Under the pieces are notes generated by a model. It saw only the letters and a list, made by a program, of their open reading frames with translations, did no database searches and was not told the origin of the DNA. DNA of 64,000 nt from Prochlorococcus marinus (GTDB lineage Bacteria; Cyanobacteriota; Cyanobacteriia; PCC-6307; Cyanobiaceae), in assembly GCF_001180325.1 (NCBI RefSeq), contig NZ_CVSZ01000020.1, forward strand, positions 1 to 64,000, read 5' to 3'. Below, in pieces: positions 18,802-30,091 of the stretch (position 1 is its first letter; each line of letters opens with the position of its first letter). The position numbers and the translations under genes are program-made.

Positions 18802-20001
18802 CTAATCAACTTGAACTCTCGGTAACCTATTTTTAAAAGAACAAAGAATTTCCCACGGGATAGTATTAGATTTTCTTGCCCACTCAAGAGGAGAAATAGT
18901 TTTATCTCCGTCAGATCCTAGTAATACCATCGTACTACCAATAATAATTTCATTTGAATCTGTTATGTCCACCATCATTTGATCCATAGTTATGGATCCA
19001 ACTTGGGGATAAAGTTTATTATTGTGAATAACGTTTATCTTTCCTGAAAGATTTCTTGGAACTCCATCTGCGTAACCAATACTCAATACAGCTAACTTGG
19101 TTTTTCTCCTACTTACAAACTTTCCTCCATAACTTACACTTACACCTTTATCAATAATCCTAATAAAAGCTACTTTAGCTTTCAAAAATAAAGCTGGTTT
19201 AAGTAATAAATTTTTATCTATTTTGGCTAGAGGACTGTAACCGTACATAGAAAGCCCAACACGTACCATGTGAAAATGAAAATCTTTGTTAAGAAGCATT
19301 CCCGCAGAATTGGCTAAATGAATTTTAATTTTATTATTTCGATCAAGATTAATTTGCTTCAATAATTCATTAAACTTCAGTCTTTGTGATTGAGTAATAC
19401 TTTTGGAGTCTAATGGGTTATCTTCATCTGCAGAGGATAAATGACTATATATTCCTTCTACTGAAATATTCTCAAAAGATTTTATTTTTTCAAATTGCTG
19501 TACAAATTTATTAAATTCAAAACCTAATCTTGACATTCCAGTATCAACCTTAAGATGTAAAGAAAATTTCAATCCAAAGTGCTTCCCGATATTATTGCAA
19601 ATTAAACATTCTCTTATACTACTGATAGTTGGCATAAGATCATTTTTAAAGGATATTATTAAATCTCTTTTTGTATATAGATTTCCGAGAATAAGAATTG
19701 GTTTTTTAACTCCAAGAGATCGTAGCTTAATCCCTTCTTTTAAAGTGGCAACACCTAATTCTGAAGCTCCGCCTTTGATAGCATAGTCAGATACTACTTT
19801 CGCATCATGTCCATATCCATCAGCTTTGACAACCGCCATAAATAAGCAATTATTACTCAGTTTTGTTCTTAATTGCCTTACATTTGCCTCTAATGCCTTA
19901 CCTTTAACTTCTATCCATGCCCTTTGTTTTGGATCCAAATCTTGTTCAAAAATCGGATATTTCTCAAAATTAAATTCCTGATTACGTTGCCTAATTTGCA
20001 T
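18802..20001 (-). CDS. alr: Alanine racemase
   Basis: PLP-dependent racemase that makes D-alanine for peptidoglycan in the cytosol. The PLP lysine is K59 in VVKADGYGHD; the second catalytic base, a tyrosine, lies in SVSYGGK at about residue 291. Other family landmarks are HLKVDTGMSRLGF and SIGYADGVPRNLSG. The 399 residues include a short extra N-terminus before AWIEVKGKALEANV, where the TIM-barrel domain begins, so the true start could be slightly downstream, but ATG 20001 is good. It is downstream-adjacent to tRNA-Ser on the same strand. Confidence 0.96.
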   Translation of the reverse strand: MQIRQRNQEFNFEKYPIFEQDLDPKQRAWIEVKGKALEANVRQLRTKLSNNCLFMAVVKADGYGHDAKVVSDYAIKGGASELGVATLKEGIKLRSLGVKKPILILGNLYTKRDLIISFKNDLMPTISSIRECLICNNIGKHFGLKFSLHLKVDTGMSRLGFEFNKFVQQFEKIKSFENISVEGIYSHLSSADEDNPLDSKSITQSQRLKFNELLKQINLDRNNKIKIHLANSAGMLLNKDFHFHMVRVGLSMYGYSPLAKIDKNLLLKPALFLKAKVAFIRIIDKGVSVSYGGKFVSRRKTKLAVLSIGYADGVPRNLSGKINVIHNNKLYPQVGSITMDQMMVDITDSNEIIIGSTMVLLGSDGDKTISPLEWARKSNTIPWEILCSFKNRLPRVQVD

Positions 20002-20069
20002 TAACTTTGCACAATTATATGCGCTTATTGAAATATACAGTTAGCATGACATGTAAATTGTATTTTGGC

Positions 20070-20576
20070 ATGGGCCAGACTCTAGTTTTAAATGCATCTT
20101 ATGAACCCTTAAACATCACTTCTTGGCGAAGAGCTGTCATTTTGATGATCAAAGGTAAAGCAGAAAGCTTAGAGGAAGACAAGTCATGTTCAATACATTG
20201 CGGTAAAAAATTACCGACAGTTATAAGACTTCGTTACTACGTGAAGGTACCTTTTAGGGAGGTTTCTTTAACAAGAAAAAATATTCTTCTGAGAGATAAT
20301 AATTCTTGCCAGTACTGTAACTATAGGGGGAATGACCTATCAATAGATCATGTTTTACCGAGAAGCAGAGGTGGAACAGATAACTGGGAAAATGTTACTA
20401 CAGCATGTCTAAGATGTAATGTACAAAAAGGTAACCAAACTCCAGAAGAGGCAAATATGCCTTTAAAACGCAAGCCTTATCGTCCACTTAGTAATCTTAA
20501 TTTTGAAGCCACAAGACAAATTGATAGTGGCAGACATAGAGAATGGAGTAAATACGTAATAGGAATTAAAAGTTAA
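20070..20576 (+). CDS. HNH endonuclease family protein
   Basis: A compact HNH nuclease domain occupies the middle: CQYC and CLRC zinc cysteine pairs bracket LSIDHVLPRSRGGTDNWEN, with the catalytic histidine in IDHV and the conserved N in NWENV. Such proteins are common in cyanobacteria; the substrate is unknown. The frame is open from TTG 20007, but I chose ATG 20070 because cyanobacterial homologues start at MGQTLVLNASYEPL; ATG 20046 is another option. No strong ribosome binding site decides it. It converges on prfA. Confidence 0.85.
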   Translation: MGQTLVLNASYEPLNITSWRRAVILMIKGKAESLEEDKSCSIHCGKKLPTVIRLRYYVKVPFREVSLTRKNILLRDNNSCQYCNYRGNDLSIDHVLPRSRGGTDNWENVTTACLRCNVQKGNQTPEEANMPLKRKPYRPLSNLNFEATRQIDSGRHREWSKYVIGIKS

Positions 20577-20590
20577 CAAAAAATAAATTC

Positions 20591-21685
20591 TTAATCTACT
20601 TCGTTATTAAAATCTTCCATCATTCTTTTTTGTTCTTGCGCTATGCATGCTTCAATTACTTCATCCAATTGACCAGCAAGAATTGGCTCTAGTGAAAAAT
20701 TGGAACCTAATCTATGATCAGTTGTCCTATTATCTTTAAAATTATAAGTTCTAATTTTTTCACTCCTATCACCTGTTCCAACCTGCGAAAGCCTTTGTGA
20801 TCTCTCTTTTGCATTAGCTTCTTTTAATTGAATCTCATACAATTTAGCTCTTAAAATTTCCATTGCTCGTTCGCGATTTTGCAATTGCGATCTCTCTTGA
20901 GTACAAAAAACTCTTATTCCTGTAGGCTTATGGAGAAGATCAATAGCTGTCTCAACCTTATTAACATTTTGTCCCCCTGCACCTCCTGATCTTGCTGTTC
21001 CAACCTCTAGATCTGTTGGGTCAATTTTAACCTCAACAGGATCAGCCTCAGGCATAACGGCAACTGTAGCAGTAGAAGTGTGAACTCTACCTTGAGATTC
21101 AGTAGCTGGAACTCTTTGGACTCTATGTACACCAGCCTCAAATTTGAGTTGACTATATACAGAATTTCCCTTAACGGAGATAACTAACTCCTTAAATCCA
21201 CCCATATCTGACTCTGAAGCACTAACAGGTTTTACAGACCATCCAATTTTTTGTCCATATCTTTCATACATTCTTGCTAAATCACCCGCCCATATACAAG
21301 CCTCATTACCTCCAGCACCAGCTCTGATTTCTAACATTACACTTCTTTCATCTCTCGGGTCTTTTGGCAATAAGGCGATTGTGGTTTTTTGAATCAGTTC
21401 ACTCTTAGATTCCTCTAGAATTATTAACTCTTCATTTATCAAAGATTCCATTTCTTTATCATTTCTATTCTCTTTTAGTAGATTTTTTGAATCTTCGATT
21501 TCTTTATCAGTATCAAGCAACTTATTAAAATCAATCACCAAAGGTTCCAATTTTGACCTTTCTCTTGCTATGGATTCTAATTTTTTTGGATCATTAGCTA
21601 TATCAGGATCTGCAAGTTGCACTTCCAAATTTTCAAAACTTTCTGAAGCAGTTTTCAACCTTGCAATTAATGTTGAGTATTCCAA
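20591..21685 (-). CDS. prfA: Peptide chain release factor 1
   Basis: RF1 ends translation at UAA and UAG. GGQ at residues 237-239 ([15 protein letters not shown]) triggers peptide release, and P193-A-T195 in RVPATES is the tripeptide that reads the stop codon, the RF1-type rather than the RF2-type (SPF). Length, 364 residues, is typical. It is the last gene of the ribosomal superoperon, 27 bases beyond rpmE, and converges on the HNH gene. Confidence 0.97.
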   Translation of the reverse strand: MEYSTLIARLKTASESFENLEVQLADPDIANDPKKLESIARERSKLEPLVIDFNKLLDTDKEIEDSKNLLKENRNDKEMESLINEELIILEESKSELIQKTTIALLPKDPRDERSVMLEIRAGAGGNEACIWAGDLARMYERYGQKIGWSVKPVSASESDMGGFKELVISVKGNSVYSQLKFEAGVHRVQRVPATESQGRVHTSTATVAVMPEADPVEVKIDPTDLEVGTARSGGAGGQNVNKVETAIDLLHKPTGIRVFCTQERSQLQNRERAMEILRAKLYEIQLKEANAKERSQRLSQVGTGDRSEKIRTYNFKDNRTTDHRLGSNFSLEPILAGQLDEVIEACIAQEQKRMMEDFNNEVD

Positions 21686-21712
21686 TTGAAATTATGCTTA
21701 ATTTTGAAAATT

Positions 21713-21973
21713 CTATTTTTTAGAATCTTTTTCTTCTTTTTGATCTTTTGATGTGGCTGAATTAGCTGAACCCATTCCATATTTTTTCATAAACCTATCA
21801 ACCCTACCTTCTGTATCAAGAATCTTTTGAGTTCCAGTGAAGAAGGGATGATTTCCACTCCAAACATCAACATGTAATTCAGGCTGTGTGGAGCCAGTAG
21901 TCATTACAACTTCTCCATTACAAATAACTTTTGCATCTGGATACCATTTTGGGTGTATTTCTGATTTTGGCAT
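21713..21973 (-). CDS. rpmE: 50S ribosomal protein L31
   Basis: Large-subunit protein that bridges to the small subunit head. The 86 residues show the L31 signature HPKWYPDAKVICNGEV and WSGNHPFFTGTQK, then RVDRFMKKYG. It has one cysteine, so it is the zinc-free (C-minus) form. A charged tail (KDQKEEKDSKK) extends beyond the core. It follows rpsI by 13 bases. Confidence 0.97.
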   Translation of the reverse strand: MPKSEIHPKWYPDAKVICNGEVVMTTGSTQPELHVDVWSGNHPFFTGTQKILDTEGRVDRFMKKYGMGSANSATSKDQKEEKDSKK

Positions 21974-21986
21974 AATTTAAATTCCT

Positions 21987-22397
21987 TTAACGTTTAGAGA
22001 ATTGAGGAGCTTTTCTTGCTTTTTTAAGACCATATTTTCTTCTTTCCTTAGCTCTAGGATCTCTACTGAGATGGCCTTCCGTTTTTAGCGGTTTCCTATT
22101 GTCAGGAGATAATTCGCAAAGTGCTCGAGCTGCACCTTGCTTTATAGCATCTGCTTGGCCAGTCAATCCACCACCAAAAACGTTAACCAAAATATCATAA
22201 GAATTTTCAAGGCCTAAGGTTTGCAAAGGTGCTTTTATTGAGTTTAAGTGCAGGGGATTAAAGTTTAAATAATCATCTCCAGCACGACCATTAATTTTTA
22301 TTAGTCCAGTTCCTGGAATCAAGCGAACTCTAGCTACTGAAGTTTTTCTTCTTCCAGTTCCCCAATACACAGCTTTGTTTTTTATTTGACTATTCAT
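21987..22397 (-). CDS. rpsI: 30S ribosomal protein S9
   Basis: S9 contacts the P-site tRNA through its C-terminal tail. [19 protein letters not shown] near the start, [19 protein letters not shown] in the middle, and the closing [12 protein letters not shown] are diagnostic. Length 136 is usual for cyanobacteria. It follows rplM by nine bases, keeping the near-universal rplM-rpsI pair. Confidence 0.98.
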   Translation of the reverse strand: MNSQIKNKAVYWGTGRRKTSVARVRLIPGTGLIKINGRAGDDYLNFNPLHLNSIKAPLQTLGLENSYDILVNVFGGGLTGQADAIKQGAARALCELSPDNRKPLKTEGHLSRDPRAKERRKYGLKKARKAPQFSKR

Positions 22398-22406
22398 TTT
22401 GATAAA

Positions 22407-22838
22407 TTAACTACTTAATAATACAGGATTCTGAGCAGCATGAGGATGATCAGCACCTTTATAAACTTTTAATTTTTTAAATTGCTGTCTTCCTAAAGAA
22501 TTATGAGGCAGCATGCCCTTAACAGCTTGCTCGATGATTCTTTCAGGAATTCTTTCTTGTAGAGACTCAAATTTCTCAATTTTCATTCCTCCGGGTCTGC
22601 CAGAGTGTCTTCTATACAACTTTTGTGATGCTTTTTTTCCCGTTACCTCAACTTTTTCAGCATTAACTACAATGACAAAATCTCCAGTATCTAAATGAGG
22701 TGTAAATGTTGGTTTATTTTTACCTCTTAAAACAGTTGCGATTTCTGTAGCAAGTCTCCCAAGTGTCTTATCTTTTGCGTCAACTAAAAACCAATTTCTT
22801 TCAATGGCTTCTAAAGATGGAGTGGTTGTTTTATTCAT
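22407..22838 (-). CDS. rplM: 50S ribosomal protein L13
   Basis: An early-assembly large-subunit protein. Landmarks are [37 protein letters not shown] and the [18 protein letters not shown] segment. It has 143 residues. The 115 bases separating it from truA are the widest gap in this part of the cluster and could hold an internal promoter; none is obvious. Confidence 0.98.
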   Translation of the reverse strand: MNKTTTPSLEAIERNWFLVDAKDKTLGRLATEIATVLRGKNKPTFTPHLDTGDFVIVVNAEKVEVTGKKASQKLYRRHSGRPGGMKIEKFESLQERIPERIIEQAVKGMLPHNSLGRQQFKKLKVYKGADHPHAAQNPVLLSS

Positions 22839-22953
22839 TTACCAAATTTATGCAAATAAATTAAAAGTTAGTATTAAATTCTACATTATTGGAGGAATAT
22901 TAAACAACAGTTTTGAATGATTTAGACAAAAAATTTGCTTAATTAAACTTTAC

Positions 22954-23760
22954 TTAAGAAAAACCCTTAATTAAAAATACAGGAAAAAAATCATTGTAAT
23001 TAATCTTTTTAAAAACATTTTCTTCATAAACAGCATTTACAAAACATAATCCCTTAGCTGGAGCAGATTCTTTAACATCATTTTTCTTTTTGTTAACCCA
23101 TCGATCTATAAAAATTTCTGGTGATATTTTTTTTTCTCCAACTAAAACCAGTTGACCAACAATTAAACGGACCATTCCATACAGAAAACCAGTAGCTTTA
23201 ATATCAATTAAAATCAAATCTTCTACTCTTTTAATATCTATATTTTTTATTTTTGTAATAGAGTTTGTTCTGTTACTTCCACTTTTCTGAAAAGCAAAAA
23301 AATCGTGTTCTCCTTCCATTGTCTTAGATGCATTAAACATTAAAACTTCATCCAATGATTTTTGATATCTATGCCATGACCAATTATTGATAAACAAGTT
23401 AGGAAATTTACTGTTATTAATGACATATCGATAATGTCTATATAGTGCTGAATAGCATGCATGCCAACTATCTTTAACCTCAACTGATTCCAAGATCCTA
23501 ATTGTTGAGGGTAAAAGACTATTTAAGACATCAGAATAACTATTTCCTGGAATAACACAATCTACATCAAAGTGTACTACTTGACCTGATGCATGGACCC
23601 CTGCATCAGTCCTACCTGCTGCAAAAGACTTTACTTTATGATTTGTAATCTTTAAAAGAGCTCTGTCTAGAATTTCTTGGACTGTATTTGCATTTTTTTG
23701 TTTTTGCCAACCTGAATAATGAGATCCATCATATTGGACTAATAAAGCTACCCTTTTCAA
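22954..23760 (-). CDS. truA: tRNA pseudouridine synthase A
   Basis: TruA converts uridines 38-40 of the tRNA anticodon arm to pseudouridine. The catalytic aspartate lies in AAGRTDAGVHASGQV, preceded by QYDGSHYSGWQKQ. The second half has SGSNRTNSITKI and FLYGMVRLIVGQLV. Length is 268. It sits between rplQ and rplM, the usual cyanobacterial position. Confidence 0.96.
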   Translation of the reverse strand: MKRVALLVQYDGSHYSGWQKQKNANTVQEILDRALLKITNHKVKSFAAGRTDAGVHASGQVVHFDVDCVIPGNSYSDVLNSLLPSTIRILESVEVKDSWHACYSALYRHYRYVINNSKFPNLFINNWSWHRYQKSLDEVLMFNASKTMEGEHDFFAFQKSGSNRTNSITKIKNIDIKRVEDLILIDIKATGFLYGMVRLIVGQLVLVGEKKISPEIFIDRWVNKKKNDVKESAPAKGLCFVNAVYEENVFKKINYNDFFPVFLIKGFS

Positions 23761-23796
23761 AAGTATTTTTTAGTAAAAGCCCCTTTATTATCTAAC

Positions 23797-24147
23797 TTAA
23801 ACAAGCTCGATTATAGCCATCTGAGCGTTATCACCTTTTCTTGATACAGTTCTGACTATGCGTGTATATCCACCATTTCTGTCCCCATATCTTTCCTTTG
23901 CTTTTTCAAATAATGAATGAACTAATTTTTTATCATAAATATATCCAATAGCCCTTCTCCTAGAAGCCAAACTTCCATCTTTTGCAAGGGAAATCATTCT
24001 TTCAGCTTCATTTCTTAAAGCTTTTGCCCTAGCTTTTGTTGTCGTTACCCTACCTTCCCTAATTAATTGTGTAGTTAAACCTCTCAGAAGTGCTTTCCTC
24101 TGATCAGCAGGTTTACTTAATAATGGAATTCTAAGTTGGTGTCTCAT
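23797..24147 (-). CDS. rplQ: 50S ribosomal protein L17
   Basis: Large-subunit protein near the exit tunnel. [20 protein letters not shown] is the normal start, and [19 protein letters not shown] and NGGYTRIVR complete the family pattern over 116 residues. It follows rpoA by 14 bases, the common rpoA-rplQ pairing. Confidence 0.98.
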   Translation of the reverse strand: MRHQLRIPLLSKPADQRKALLRGLTTQLIREGRVTTTKARAKALRNEAERMISLAKDGSLASRRRAIGYIYDKKLVHSLFEKAKERYGDRNGGYTRIVRTVSRKGDNAQMAIIELV

Positions 24148-24161
24148 AATCTTAAAAATTG

Positions 24162-25100
24162 TTAAACAGATGTTCTACTTTGTGGGATAGAAATCCCTAT
24201 GCGCTCGAGAGCTTCAATAACCTCATCTGCAGATTTAGAGCCAAAGTTTTTAATTTCAAGAAGATCTTCATAGCTGAAGCCCATTAAATCCGAAACTGAG
24301 TTAACTTGCGCCCTTTTTAAACAATTATATGCTCTGACGGACAAGTTTAGTTCCTCCAAAGGAATTTGAGCTTCAGGAGATGGTTCAGGTTCTTCGGGAA
24401 TTTCCTCAACCATTGTGACAGTAGCAAGGGGTTGAAAAAGTTCTATTAATTGATTGGCAGCTTCAGCAATAGCATCGTCAGGACTTGTTGAACCATCTGT
24501 TACAATTTCCATTTTTAATCTTTCTCTTCCCGTTCCGCCTTCTGCTACAGCAGTTTCATCAATCGTAAAATTCACTCTTTTGACTGGCATAAATACTGCA
24601 TCTATTTGAAGTAAATCAATAGCAGTTGTCTCTTCACTTTTACGGTCTACAGGTCTATATCCAACACCTCTTTCAACATGGATTTCCAACTCTAAGTTAT
24701 GACCCTCCTGAATAGTTGCGATAGGTTTTTCGCCATCAACAATTTCAACTTGAGAGGAGAATTGGATGTCATTCGCCTTCACTTCCATTGGACCACTCGC
24801 TACTAACCTACCGATTTCGAGCTCTGGATTAGAACTATTTATTGATAGTTGCTTGCAATTAAGAAGAATATCTAAAACATCTTCTCTAACGCCAGGAATA
24901 GTGGCATATTCATGATTTATTCCTGCTATCCTTACTGCAGTAACTGCACTCCCTTCAAGTCCTCCCATAAGGACTCTTCTAAGGGAATTACCCAAAGTTG
25001 TAGCTTGTCCTCTTTCTAGAGGGCCAATTAAAAAAGTTCCTGTTTGGGAGCGATCATCTGCTACTTGATGGTCGATTCTGTCAATCTGGTATTGCAACAC
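24162..25100 (-). CDS. rpoA: DNA-directed RNA polymerase subunit alpha
   Basis: Alpha nucleates RNA polymerase assembly and its C-terminal domain contacts UP elements and activators. The N-terminal dimerisation domain (about 1-230) contains [20 protein letters not shown] glutamate/proline-rich linker ([14 protein letters not shown]) leads to the helix-hairpin-helix C-terminal domain with [14 protein letters not shown] and [13 protein letters not shown]. Length 312 is standard. A run of eight G on the plus strand lies just upstream of the start region, between rpsK and rpoA. Confidence 0.98.
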   Translation of the reverse strand: MLQYQIDRIDHQVADDRSQTGTFLIGPLERGQATTLGNSLRRVLMGGLEGSAVTAVRIAGINHEYATIPGVREDVLDILLNCKQLSINSSNPELEIGRLVASGPMEVKANDIQFSSQVEIVDGEKPIATIQEGHNLELEIHVERGVGYRPVDRKSEETTAIDLLQIDAVFMPVKRVNFTIDETAVAEGGTGRERLKMEIVTDGSTSPDDAIAEAANQLIELFQPLATVTMVEEIPEEPEPSPEAQIPLEELNLSVRAYNCLKRAQVNSVSDLMGFSYEDLLEIKNFGSKSADEVIEALERIGISIPQSRTSV

Positions 25101-25153
25101 GGAAAATAATGAGGTTAAAAGTTTTTTTGGGGGGGGTTGAGAATGGTTAAGAC

Positions 25154-25546
25154 CTAAACGCGTCTTCGTTTAGGTCTTCTACATCCATTATGAGGTAATG
25201 GAGTTACATCTCTTATTAGAGTTATTTCTAATCCGGCCACTTGTAAAGCTCTTATGGCCGTTTCCCTACCTGCGCCAGGCCCTCTAACTAGTACTTCTAT
25301 TTGTCTCATGCCTTGATCAAGAGCTCTTCTTGCTGCAGCTTCAGCAGCTGTTTGAGCAGCAAATGGAGTTCCTTTCCGAGCGCCTTTAAATCCACTTGCG
25401 CCTGCTGAAGACCAGGAAATTACATGCCCAGAGGTGTCAGTAATTGAGACGATAGTATTGTTAAATGTGCTTTGGATATGTACCACACCATTGGGTACAT
25501 TACGTTTAGATTTCTTTGAACCTGTTTTTTTTACTGTAGCTGCCAT
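25154..25546 (-). CDS. rpsK: 30S ribosomal protein S11
   Basis: S11 forms part of the small-subunit platform near the E site. [38 protein letters not shown] and the basic C-terminus [14 protein letters not shown] identify it. It has 130 residues and lies 43 bases after rpsM. Confidence 0.98.
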   Translation of the reverse strand: MAATVKKTGSKKSKRNVPNGVVHIQSTFNNTIVSITDTSGHVISWSSAGASGFKGARKGTPFAAQTAAEAAARRALDQGMRQIEVLVRGPGAGRETAIRALQVAGLEITLIRDVTPLPHNGCRRPKRRRV

Positions 25547-25589
25547 GATGTTTAATTTAATACTTCAATTTGTAAATAGGTTTAGTTAT

Positions 25590-25955
25590 TTATTTTTTTC
25601 TTCCAGCAACTGTTTTCCTAGAACCCCGTCTTGTTCTGGCATTGGTTCTAGTTCTTTGACCTCTTACTGGAAGACTCATTCTGTGTCTTCTTCCTCTTAC
25701 GCATCCTATATCTTGTAGACGTTTTAAAGCCATTCCTTCTTTTCTTCTCAAATCCCCTTCTAAAGTGAATTCTTCTGTAGCACCTCTAAGCTTTTGAACA
25801 TCAGAATCTGAAAGGTCTTTGACACGAGTATCAGGGTTTACACCCGTATTAGCGAGAATTAGCTTTGATCTCGTTAAACCAATTCCATAGACATATGTAA
25901 GTGCAATTTCAACTCGCTTTTCGCGAGGTATGTCAATTCCTGCAATCCTGGCCAC
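25590..25955 (-). CDS. rpsM: 30S ribosomal protein S13
   Basis: S13 sits in the small-subunit head and bridges to the large subunit. [20 protein letters not shown] at the start, the GIG motif, and [20 protein letters not shown] identify it. Length is 121. It follows rpmJ by about 40 bases. Confidence 0.98.
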   Translation of the reverse strand: MARIAGIDIPREKRVEIALTYVYGIGLTRSKLILANTGVNPDTRVKDLSDSDVQKLRGATEEFTLEGDLRRKEGMALKRLQDIGCVRGRRHRMSLPVRGQRTRTNARTRRGSRKTVAGRKK

Positions 25956-25996
25956 GTGTTTTAAATAAGTAAAAGTTTGAATTTAAGGGTTGAAAT

Positions 25997-26113
25997 TTAA
26001 CCCTGACGCTGTTTATTGCGAGGTCTTTTCTTGTTAATAACATAGATTTTACCTCTTCTCCTCACGATCTGATCGTCAGGACTAATTTTTTTGACTGAAG
26101 ATCTGACCTTCAT
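25997..26113 (-). CDS. rpmJ: 50S ribosomal protein L36
   Basis: A 38-residue basic protein, [20 protein letters not shown] onward, ends RPRNKQRQG. It is L36 in its usual place between adk and rpsM. The common zinc-binding Cys/His set is missing (residues are D, Q and V where cysteines are expected), so this is the zinc-free C-minus type. It is too short for many gene finders. Confidence 0.95.
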   Translation of the reverse strand: MKVRSSVKKISPDDQIVRRRGKIYVINKKRPRNKQRQG

Positions 26114-26158
26114 AGGGTTTTCACAAATAAGACGTTAATACTCTATTCTACATCATCA

Positions 26159-26707
26159 TCAAGCCATTTTTTGTTTGATATCAGAGGAAATGGTTTTTAA
26201 ATCTCTATCAGCATCAATATATTCTAACAATGAAAGATCATTAAAATATTGTATTAATGGTTCTGTAGTTTTTTTATAAATGTCAACTCTTGTTCTAATT
26301 GTCTCTTCGTTATCATCTTTTCTCCCTCTTAATAGTAAACGCTTAATAAGTACTTCTTCTGGAATATCTAAATAAAAAACTAATTCCAAGGGTTGATTAA
26401 TTTCATTCAAGACTTCATTCAATGAATTTGCTTGAGATAAATTTCTTGGGTAACCATCTAGAATCCAACCTTTATTATCCTTAACTAATTTTTGCCTTAC
26501 TATCTTTAATACTAGATCATCACTAACAAGTTCCCCTCGATTCATAATATCCTTTACCTGAATACCAAGGGCAGTATTCATTTCGATTTCTTTTCTTAAT
26601 AATTCACCGGTAGAAAGGTGTAAGTAAGAATTAGTTTGACTTAGCAATTCCGCTTGAGTCCCTTTCCCTGCTCCAGGAGCTCCTAAAAATAGTATATGTT
26701 TCTTCAT
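26159..26707 (-). CDS. adk: Adenylate kinase
   Basis: Adenylate kinase equilibrates ATP, ADP and AMP in the cytosol. The P-loop is [10 protein letters not shown] at residues 8-17; STGELLR binds [12 protein letters not shown] and the LRGRKDDN lid region follow. It is the short-lid type, 182 residues, without zinc-finger cysteines. The start ATG overlaps the secY stop by one base, so translation is coupled. Confidence 0.97.
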   Translation of the reverse strand: MKKHILFLGAPGAGKGTQAELLSQTNSYLHLSTGELLRKEIEMNTALGIQVKDIMNRGELVSDDLVLKIVRQKLVKDNKGWILDGYPRNLSQANSLNEVLNEINQPLELVFYLDIPEEVLIKRLLLRGRKDDNEETIRTRVDIYKKTTEPLIQYFNDLSLLEYIDADRDLKTISSDIKQKMA

Positions 26708-28026
26708 TAATTGTTAATTAGTCCCTCATACCTTTGTGAAATAACATAAGTTTGTATTTGCTTAGCAGTATCTATAGCAACACCCACAAGAATAAGTAAT
26801 GAAGTTGCTCCTAAACCTTGAAAGGTCTGAACATTTGTAGCTCTTTCTACTGCAGCTGGGATTATAGCTACTGAACCCAGAAATAATCCTCCTAATAAAG
26901 TCAACCTATTTTGTATACCTGATAGGTAGTTTGCTGTATTAGTTCCTGGTCTAACTCCTGGTATCGCTACTCCTCCTTTCTTTAAATTTGAAGCCACATC
27001 AACTGGATTGATAGTAAGAGATGCATAAAAATAGGAGAACCCCAAAATCAAGGAGAAGAATGTAAGAGCATATGGCCATGGATTAGAGGATCCGGGATTT
27101 AAACTACTGGCTAACTTGATTAAGACTGGATTACCCGTAACATTTGCAATAGTTATAGGTAAAAAGATTAAAGCAGATGCAAATATGATAGGCATGACTC
27201 CTCCTGCATTCAATTTCAAAGGTAAATAACTTTGCCTTGTAGGAAGTAGTGTTGAATTTCCTATCTGCCTTTTTGCACTAACAATAGGAATGCGTCTTGC
27301 TCCTTCTTGGACAAAAATGATCCCAACAATTGTCAGTAAAAAGACCCCAAGTAAAACTGCTATACCTAAAACATCTCCTCTGTCGCCAGTTTGAGCTTTT
27401 TCAATAGTTGAACTTAGAGCCTTAGGTAAAGTCGAAACAATATTCAAAAAAATAACCAATGAAGCTCCTTGCCCTATCCCTTTCTCCGTAATAATTTCAC
27501 TAAACCACATTACTAACATTGAGCCAGTAACCAAGGCAATGGAGGTTTGTAAAACAAATGTGGTTTCACTTATCCCCTGAATAGCATATTGTCTGAGAAT
27601 TAAGGAAAAGATTATACTTTGCAAAAAACCCCATCCTAATGAAACATATCTAGTTATTTGAGCAATTTTTCTTCTTCCCGCTTCTCCTTCATTTTTTTGT
27701 AAATCTTCAAGCACAGGCAATGAAGCTGTAAGAAGTTGAATAATAATTGACGCGTTGATAAAGGGAAGTATTCCTAACGCGAATATTCCTAAGGTTGAAA
27801 TTCCTCCTCCAGTAAAAATATCTAAAAAACCTATTAATTGCCCTCCTTGATCTATAAAACTTTTAAAAGCAACCCTATCAATACCAGGCATTGGGATATA
27901 GATACCAAGTCTTACTAAAAGGAGGAGGCCTAAAGTAGTTAAAACTCTATTCCGAAGCTCTTTATTTAAAAATAATTGGGAAAGTATCTCAGAAGCGCTA
28001 GGATTTCTATTTTTGTTAACAAACAT
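26707..28026 (-). CDS. secY: Preprotein translocase subunit SecY
   Basis: SecY is the protein-conducting channel of the cytoplasmic and thylakoid membranes, working with SecE, SecG and SecA. Its 439 residues form about ten membrane helices. YIPMPGIDR follows helix 1, [21 protein letters not shown] is the plug/helix 2 region, and [12 protein letters not shown] lies in a C-terminal cytosolic loop that contacts SecA and the ribosome. It is placed between rplO and adk, as in most bacteria. Confidence 0.98.
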   Translation of the reverse strand: MFVNKNRNPSASEILSQLFLNKELRNRVLTTLGLLLLVRLGIYIPMPGIDRVAFKSFIDQGGQLIGFLDIFTGGGISTLGIFALGILPFINASIIIQLLTASLPVLEDLQKNEGEAGRRKIAQITRYVSLGWGFLQSIIFSLILRQYAIQGISETTFVLQTSIALVTGSMLVMWFSEIITEKGIGQGASLVIFLNIVSTLPKALSSTIEKAQTGDRGDVLGIAVLLGVFLLTIVGIIFVQEGARRIPIVSAKRQIGNSTLLPTRQSYLPLKLNAGGVMPIIFASALIFLPITIANVTGNPVLIKLASSLNPGSSNPWPYALTFFSLILGFSYFYASLTINPVDVASNLKKGGVAIPGVRPGTNTANYLSGIQNRLTLLGGLFLGSVAIIPAAVERATNVQTFQGLGATSLLILVGVAIDTAKQIQTYVISQRYEGLINN

Positions 28027-28058
28027 TTTGAAGCTTATCTAAATTTTTAGTAAATTTA

Positions 28059-28514
28059 TTAATTATTTATAAGCTCGCATGATCCACCTGCGTCCTCAAT
28101 TTTTTGTTTTGCAACTGTTGTAAATGCATGTGCTTGGACTTTCAACTTTACATTAAGTTTTCCGTTACCAAGAATTTTTAAAGGAAATTTGGGCTTGAAG
28201 ATCAATCTTTTTTTAACCAGTGAGTCTAGGTTAACAATATCGTTATCTTTGAAATCATTTAATTTCTCTAAGTTAATAATGGAAAATTTCTTTTGATTAA
28301 TTATTTCAAAGTGCTTTAATTTTGGAACTCTTCTATATAAAGGCATCTGGCCACCTTCAAAACCTGGACGTGTAGGCCTACCAGAACGTGACTTTTGTCC
28401 TCTCATTCCAAAACCACATGATGCACCCTGACCGGCTGCAATACCTCTGCCCTTTCTCAATTTTTTCTTTCTCGAGCCAGAGTTTGATTTAAGTGTATTT
28501 AATGTTGAAGTCAT
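28059..28514 (-). CDS. rplO: 50S ribosomal protein L15
   Basis: L15 helps late large-subunit assembly. [20 protein letters not shown] and [16 protein letters not shown] are diagnostic. I start it at ATG 28514 ([14 protein letters not shown], 151 residues), the normal family N-terminus, rather than the TTG three codons upstream at 28523, which would overlap the rpsE stop. No strong ribosome binding site supports either, so the choice rests on homology. It lies between rpsE and secY. Confidence 0.95.
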   Translation of the reverse strand: MTSTLNTLKSNSGSRKKKLRKGRGIAAGQGASCGFGMRGQKSRSGRPTRPGFEGGQMPLYRRVPKLKHFEIINQKKFSIINLEKLNDFKDNDIVNLDSLVKKRLIFKPKFPLKILGNGKLNVKLKVQAHAFTTVAKQKIEDAGGSCELINN

Positions 28515-28519
28515 AATTT

Positions 28520-29140
28520 TCAAGAATAAAGCTGTTCAAGTGAGATGCCTCTCTCCCTTGAGGCAGATTTATGTGTTCTTAATTGAGAAAGAGCTACCAT
28601 AGCAGCTCTCGCATTATTCAAAGGTGTTTTACTACCCAATCTTTTTGCTAAGACATTTTTAATGCCTGCTAATTCTAAAACTGTTCTTATTGAACCACCA
28701 GCAATTACACCTGTACCTGGGGCAGCTGGTCTTATTAGTACATTAGCAGCACCATCTCGACCTTTAGATAAAGTCGGTATTGAATTATTTGGAGTTAAAG
28801 GAACCCTAACAAGATTTTTTTTGCCATCTGAAACTCCCTTTCTCACCGCACCAATAACATCCCCTGCTTTACCAACTCCAACTCCAACTTGACCTTTTTC
28901 GTTACCTACTACAACAATTGCTCTAAAACTCATTTTTTTTCCACCCTTAACAGTCTTAGAAACGCGTCGAATTTGAACAACTCTTTCTTGCCAATCAGAA
29001 TCTCTCTCTAGATTTTTTGAATCACCTCTTCTATTTCTTTTTCGATCATTACGATTATTCTTTTTTTGTTCTACGGGGGTAGCTGCAGGAACATTATCGT
29101 TCTTGGATTGATTTTCTTGTTTTGTGGGAGTGTCAGTCAT
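28520..29140 (-). CDS. rpsE: 30S ribosomal protein S5
   Basis: S5 lies at the mRNA entry site and affects decoding accuracy. The core (from about residue 45) has [20 protein letters not shown] and [17 protein letters not shown], then GPG-type loops and [12 protein letters not shown]. The first ~45 residues are an asparagine-, lysine- and glutamine-rich extension typical of cyanobacterial S5. Total length is 206. Confidence 0.97.
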   Translation of the reverse strand: MTDTPTKQENQSKNDNVPAATPVEQKKNNRNDRKRNRRGDSKNLERDSDWQERVVQIRRVSKTVKGGKKMSFRAIVVVGNEKGQVGVGVGKAGDVIGAVRKGVSDGKKNLVRVPLTPNNSIPTLSKGRDGAANVLIRPAAPGTGVIAGGSIRTVLELAGIKNVLAKRLGSKTPLNNARAAMVALSQLRTHKSASRERGISLEQLYS

Positions 29141-29156
29141 AGTAAAAAATAAAAAA

Positions 29157-29525
29157 TTAGAATTCTAGGCCAGCTTCACGAGCAGCGTCAGCAAGTGCCT
29201 TCACTCTACCGTGATATAAATTACCTCCACGGTCAAAAATTACTTGCTTGACTCCTTTTTTAATAGCTCTTTTTGCTAATAATTTTCCAACAATGGTTGA
29301 GGAATTACAATCAGAGGGCAATTTCTCAGATTTTTCTCTAAGTTCTTTATCAATAGTTGAAGCTGAACAAATAGTTTTTTGAGCGTTATCATCTATAACC
29401 TGGGCATAAATATGGTTATTAGAACGAAAAACAGACAGTCTAGGACGCGTAGCATCTCCAATTAAGAATCTTCTTAATCTTCTATGTCTTTTTTGAGTTT
29501 GTAATTTCCTGGAAAGTTTGGTCAT
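29157..29525 (-). CDS. rplR: 50S ribosomal protein L18
   Basis: L18 binds 5S rRNA at the central protuberance. [18 protein letters not shown], then [20 protein letters not shown] and [19 protein letters not shown], match the family across 122 residues. It lies between rplF and rpsE, spaced by 14 to 16 bases. Confidence 0.98.
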   Translation of the reverse strand: MTKLSRKLQTQKRHRRLRRFLIGDATRPRLSVFRSNNHIYAQVIDDNAQKTICSASTIDKELREKSEKLPSDCNSSTIVGKLLAKRAIKKGVKQVIFDRGGNLYHGRVKALADAAREAGLEF

Positions 29526-29539
29526 TTTTTTAATTGGAA

Positions 29540-30079
29540 TTATTTTTTGCCAGATTTACCAGCTTTTCTGAGAATTCTCTCATCCTTGTATTTAATTCCT
29601 TTACCTTTATATGGCTCTGGGGGTCTAATTGATCTGATTTTTGCTGCTTCATTGCCAACAATTTCCTTATCAATTCCAGATACGGTAACGTTTGTATTAC
29701 TCTCAACTTTGTATGTTATACCATCAGGGGGGATCATTTCTACAGGATGACTATATCCTGCACTAACAACTAGATTTTTACCTTTTACTTGTGCTCTAGA
29801 TCCAACTCCAACAATTTCCAGTTTTTTTGAAAAACCTTGACTAACACCTTCAACCATATTTGCAATTAAGGCTCTACATAAACCATGTCTTTGCCTTGAG
29901 AATATTTTGGTGGTGGTGGGACTTACGACAACAGTATTATCTTTTTTATCAAAACTAACTCCCTCAGGCATGAGACGTTTTAACTCACCCTTAGGGCCCT
30001 TAACCGTAACTGTTAATCCATCAAAGTCAACAGTCACTTTATCTGGGATCAGTACTGGTGTTTTTCCAATTCTTGACAT
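29540..30079 (-). CDS. rplF: 50S ribosomal protein L6
   Basis: L6 sits near the sarcin-ricin loop and the factor-binding site. [17 protein letters not shown] begins the first of two similar domains, and the closing [14 protein letters not shown] is the family signature. Length is 179. Neighbours are rpsH, 12 bases before, and rplR, 14 bases after. Confidence 0.98.
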   Translation of the reverse strand: MSRIGKTPVLIPDKVTVDFDGLTVTVKGPKGELKRLMPEGVSFDKKDNTVVVSPTTTKIFSRQRHGLCRALIANMVEGVSQGFSKKLEIVGVGSRAQVKGKNLVVSAGYSHPVEMIPPDGITYKVESNTNVTVSGIDKEIVGNEAAKIRSIRPPEPYKGKGIKYKDERILRKAGKSGKK

Positions 30080-30091
30080 GATTAATCCTCC

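Noticed and set aside
20007..20069. 21-residue extension of the HNH protein
   Set aside because: No similarity to the usual family N-terminus and no supporting ribosome binding site.
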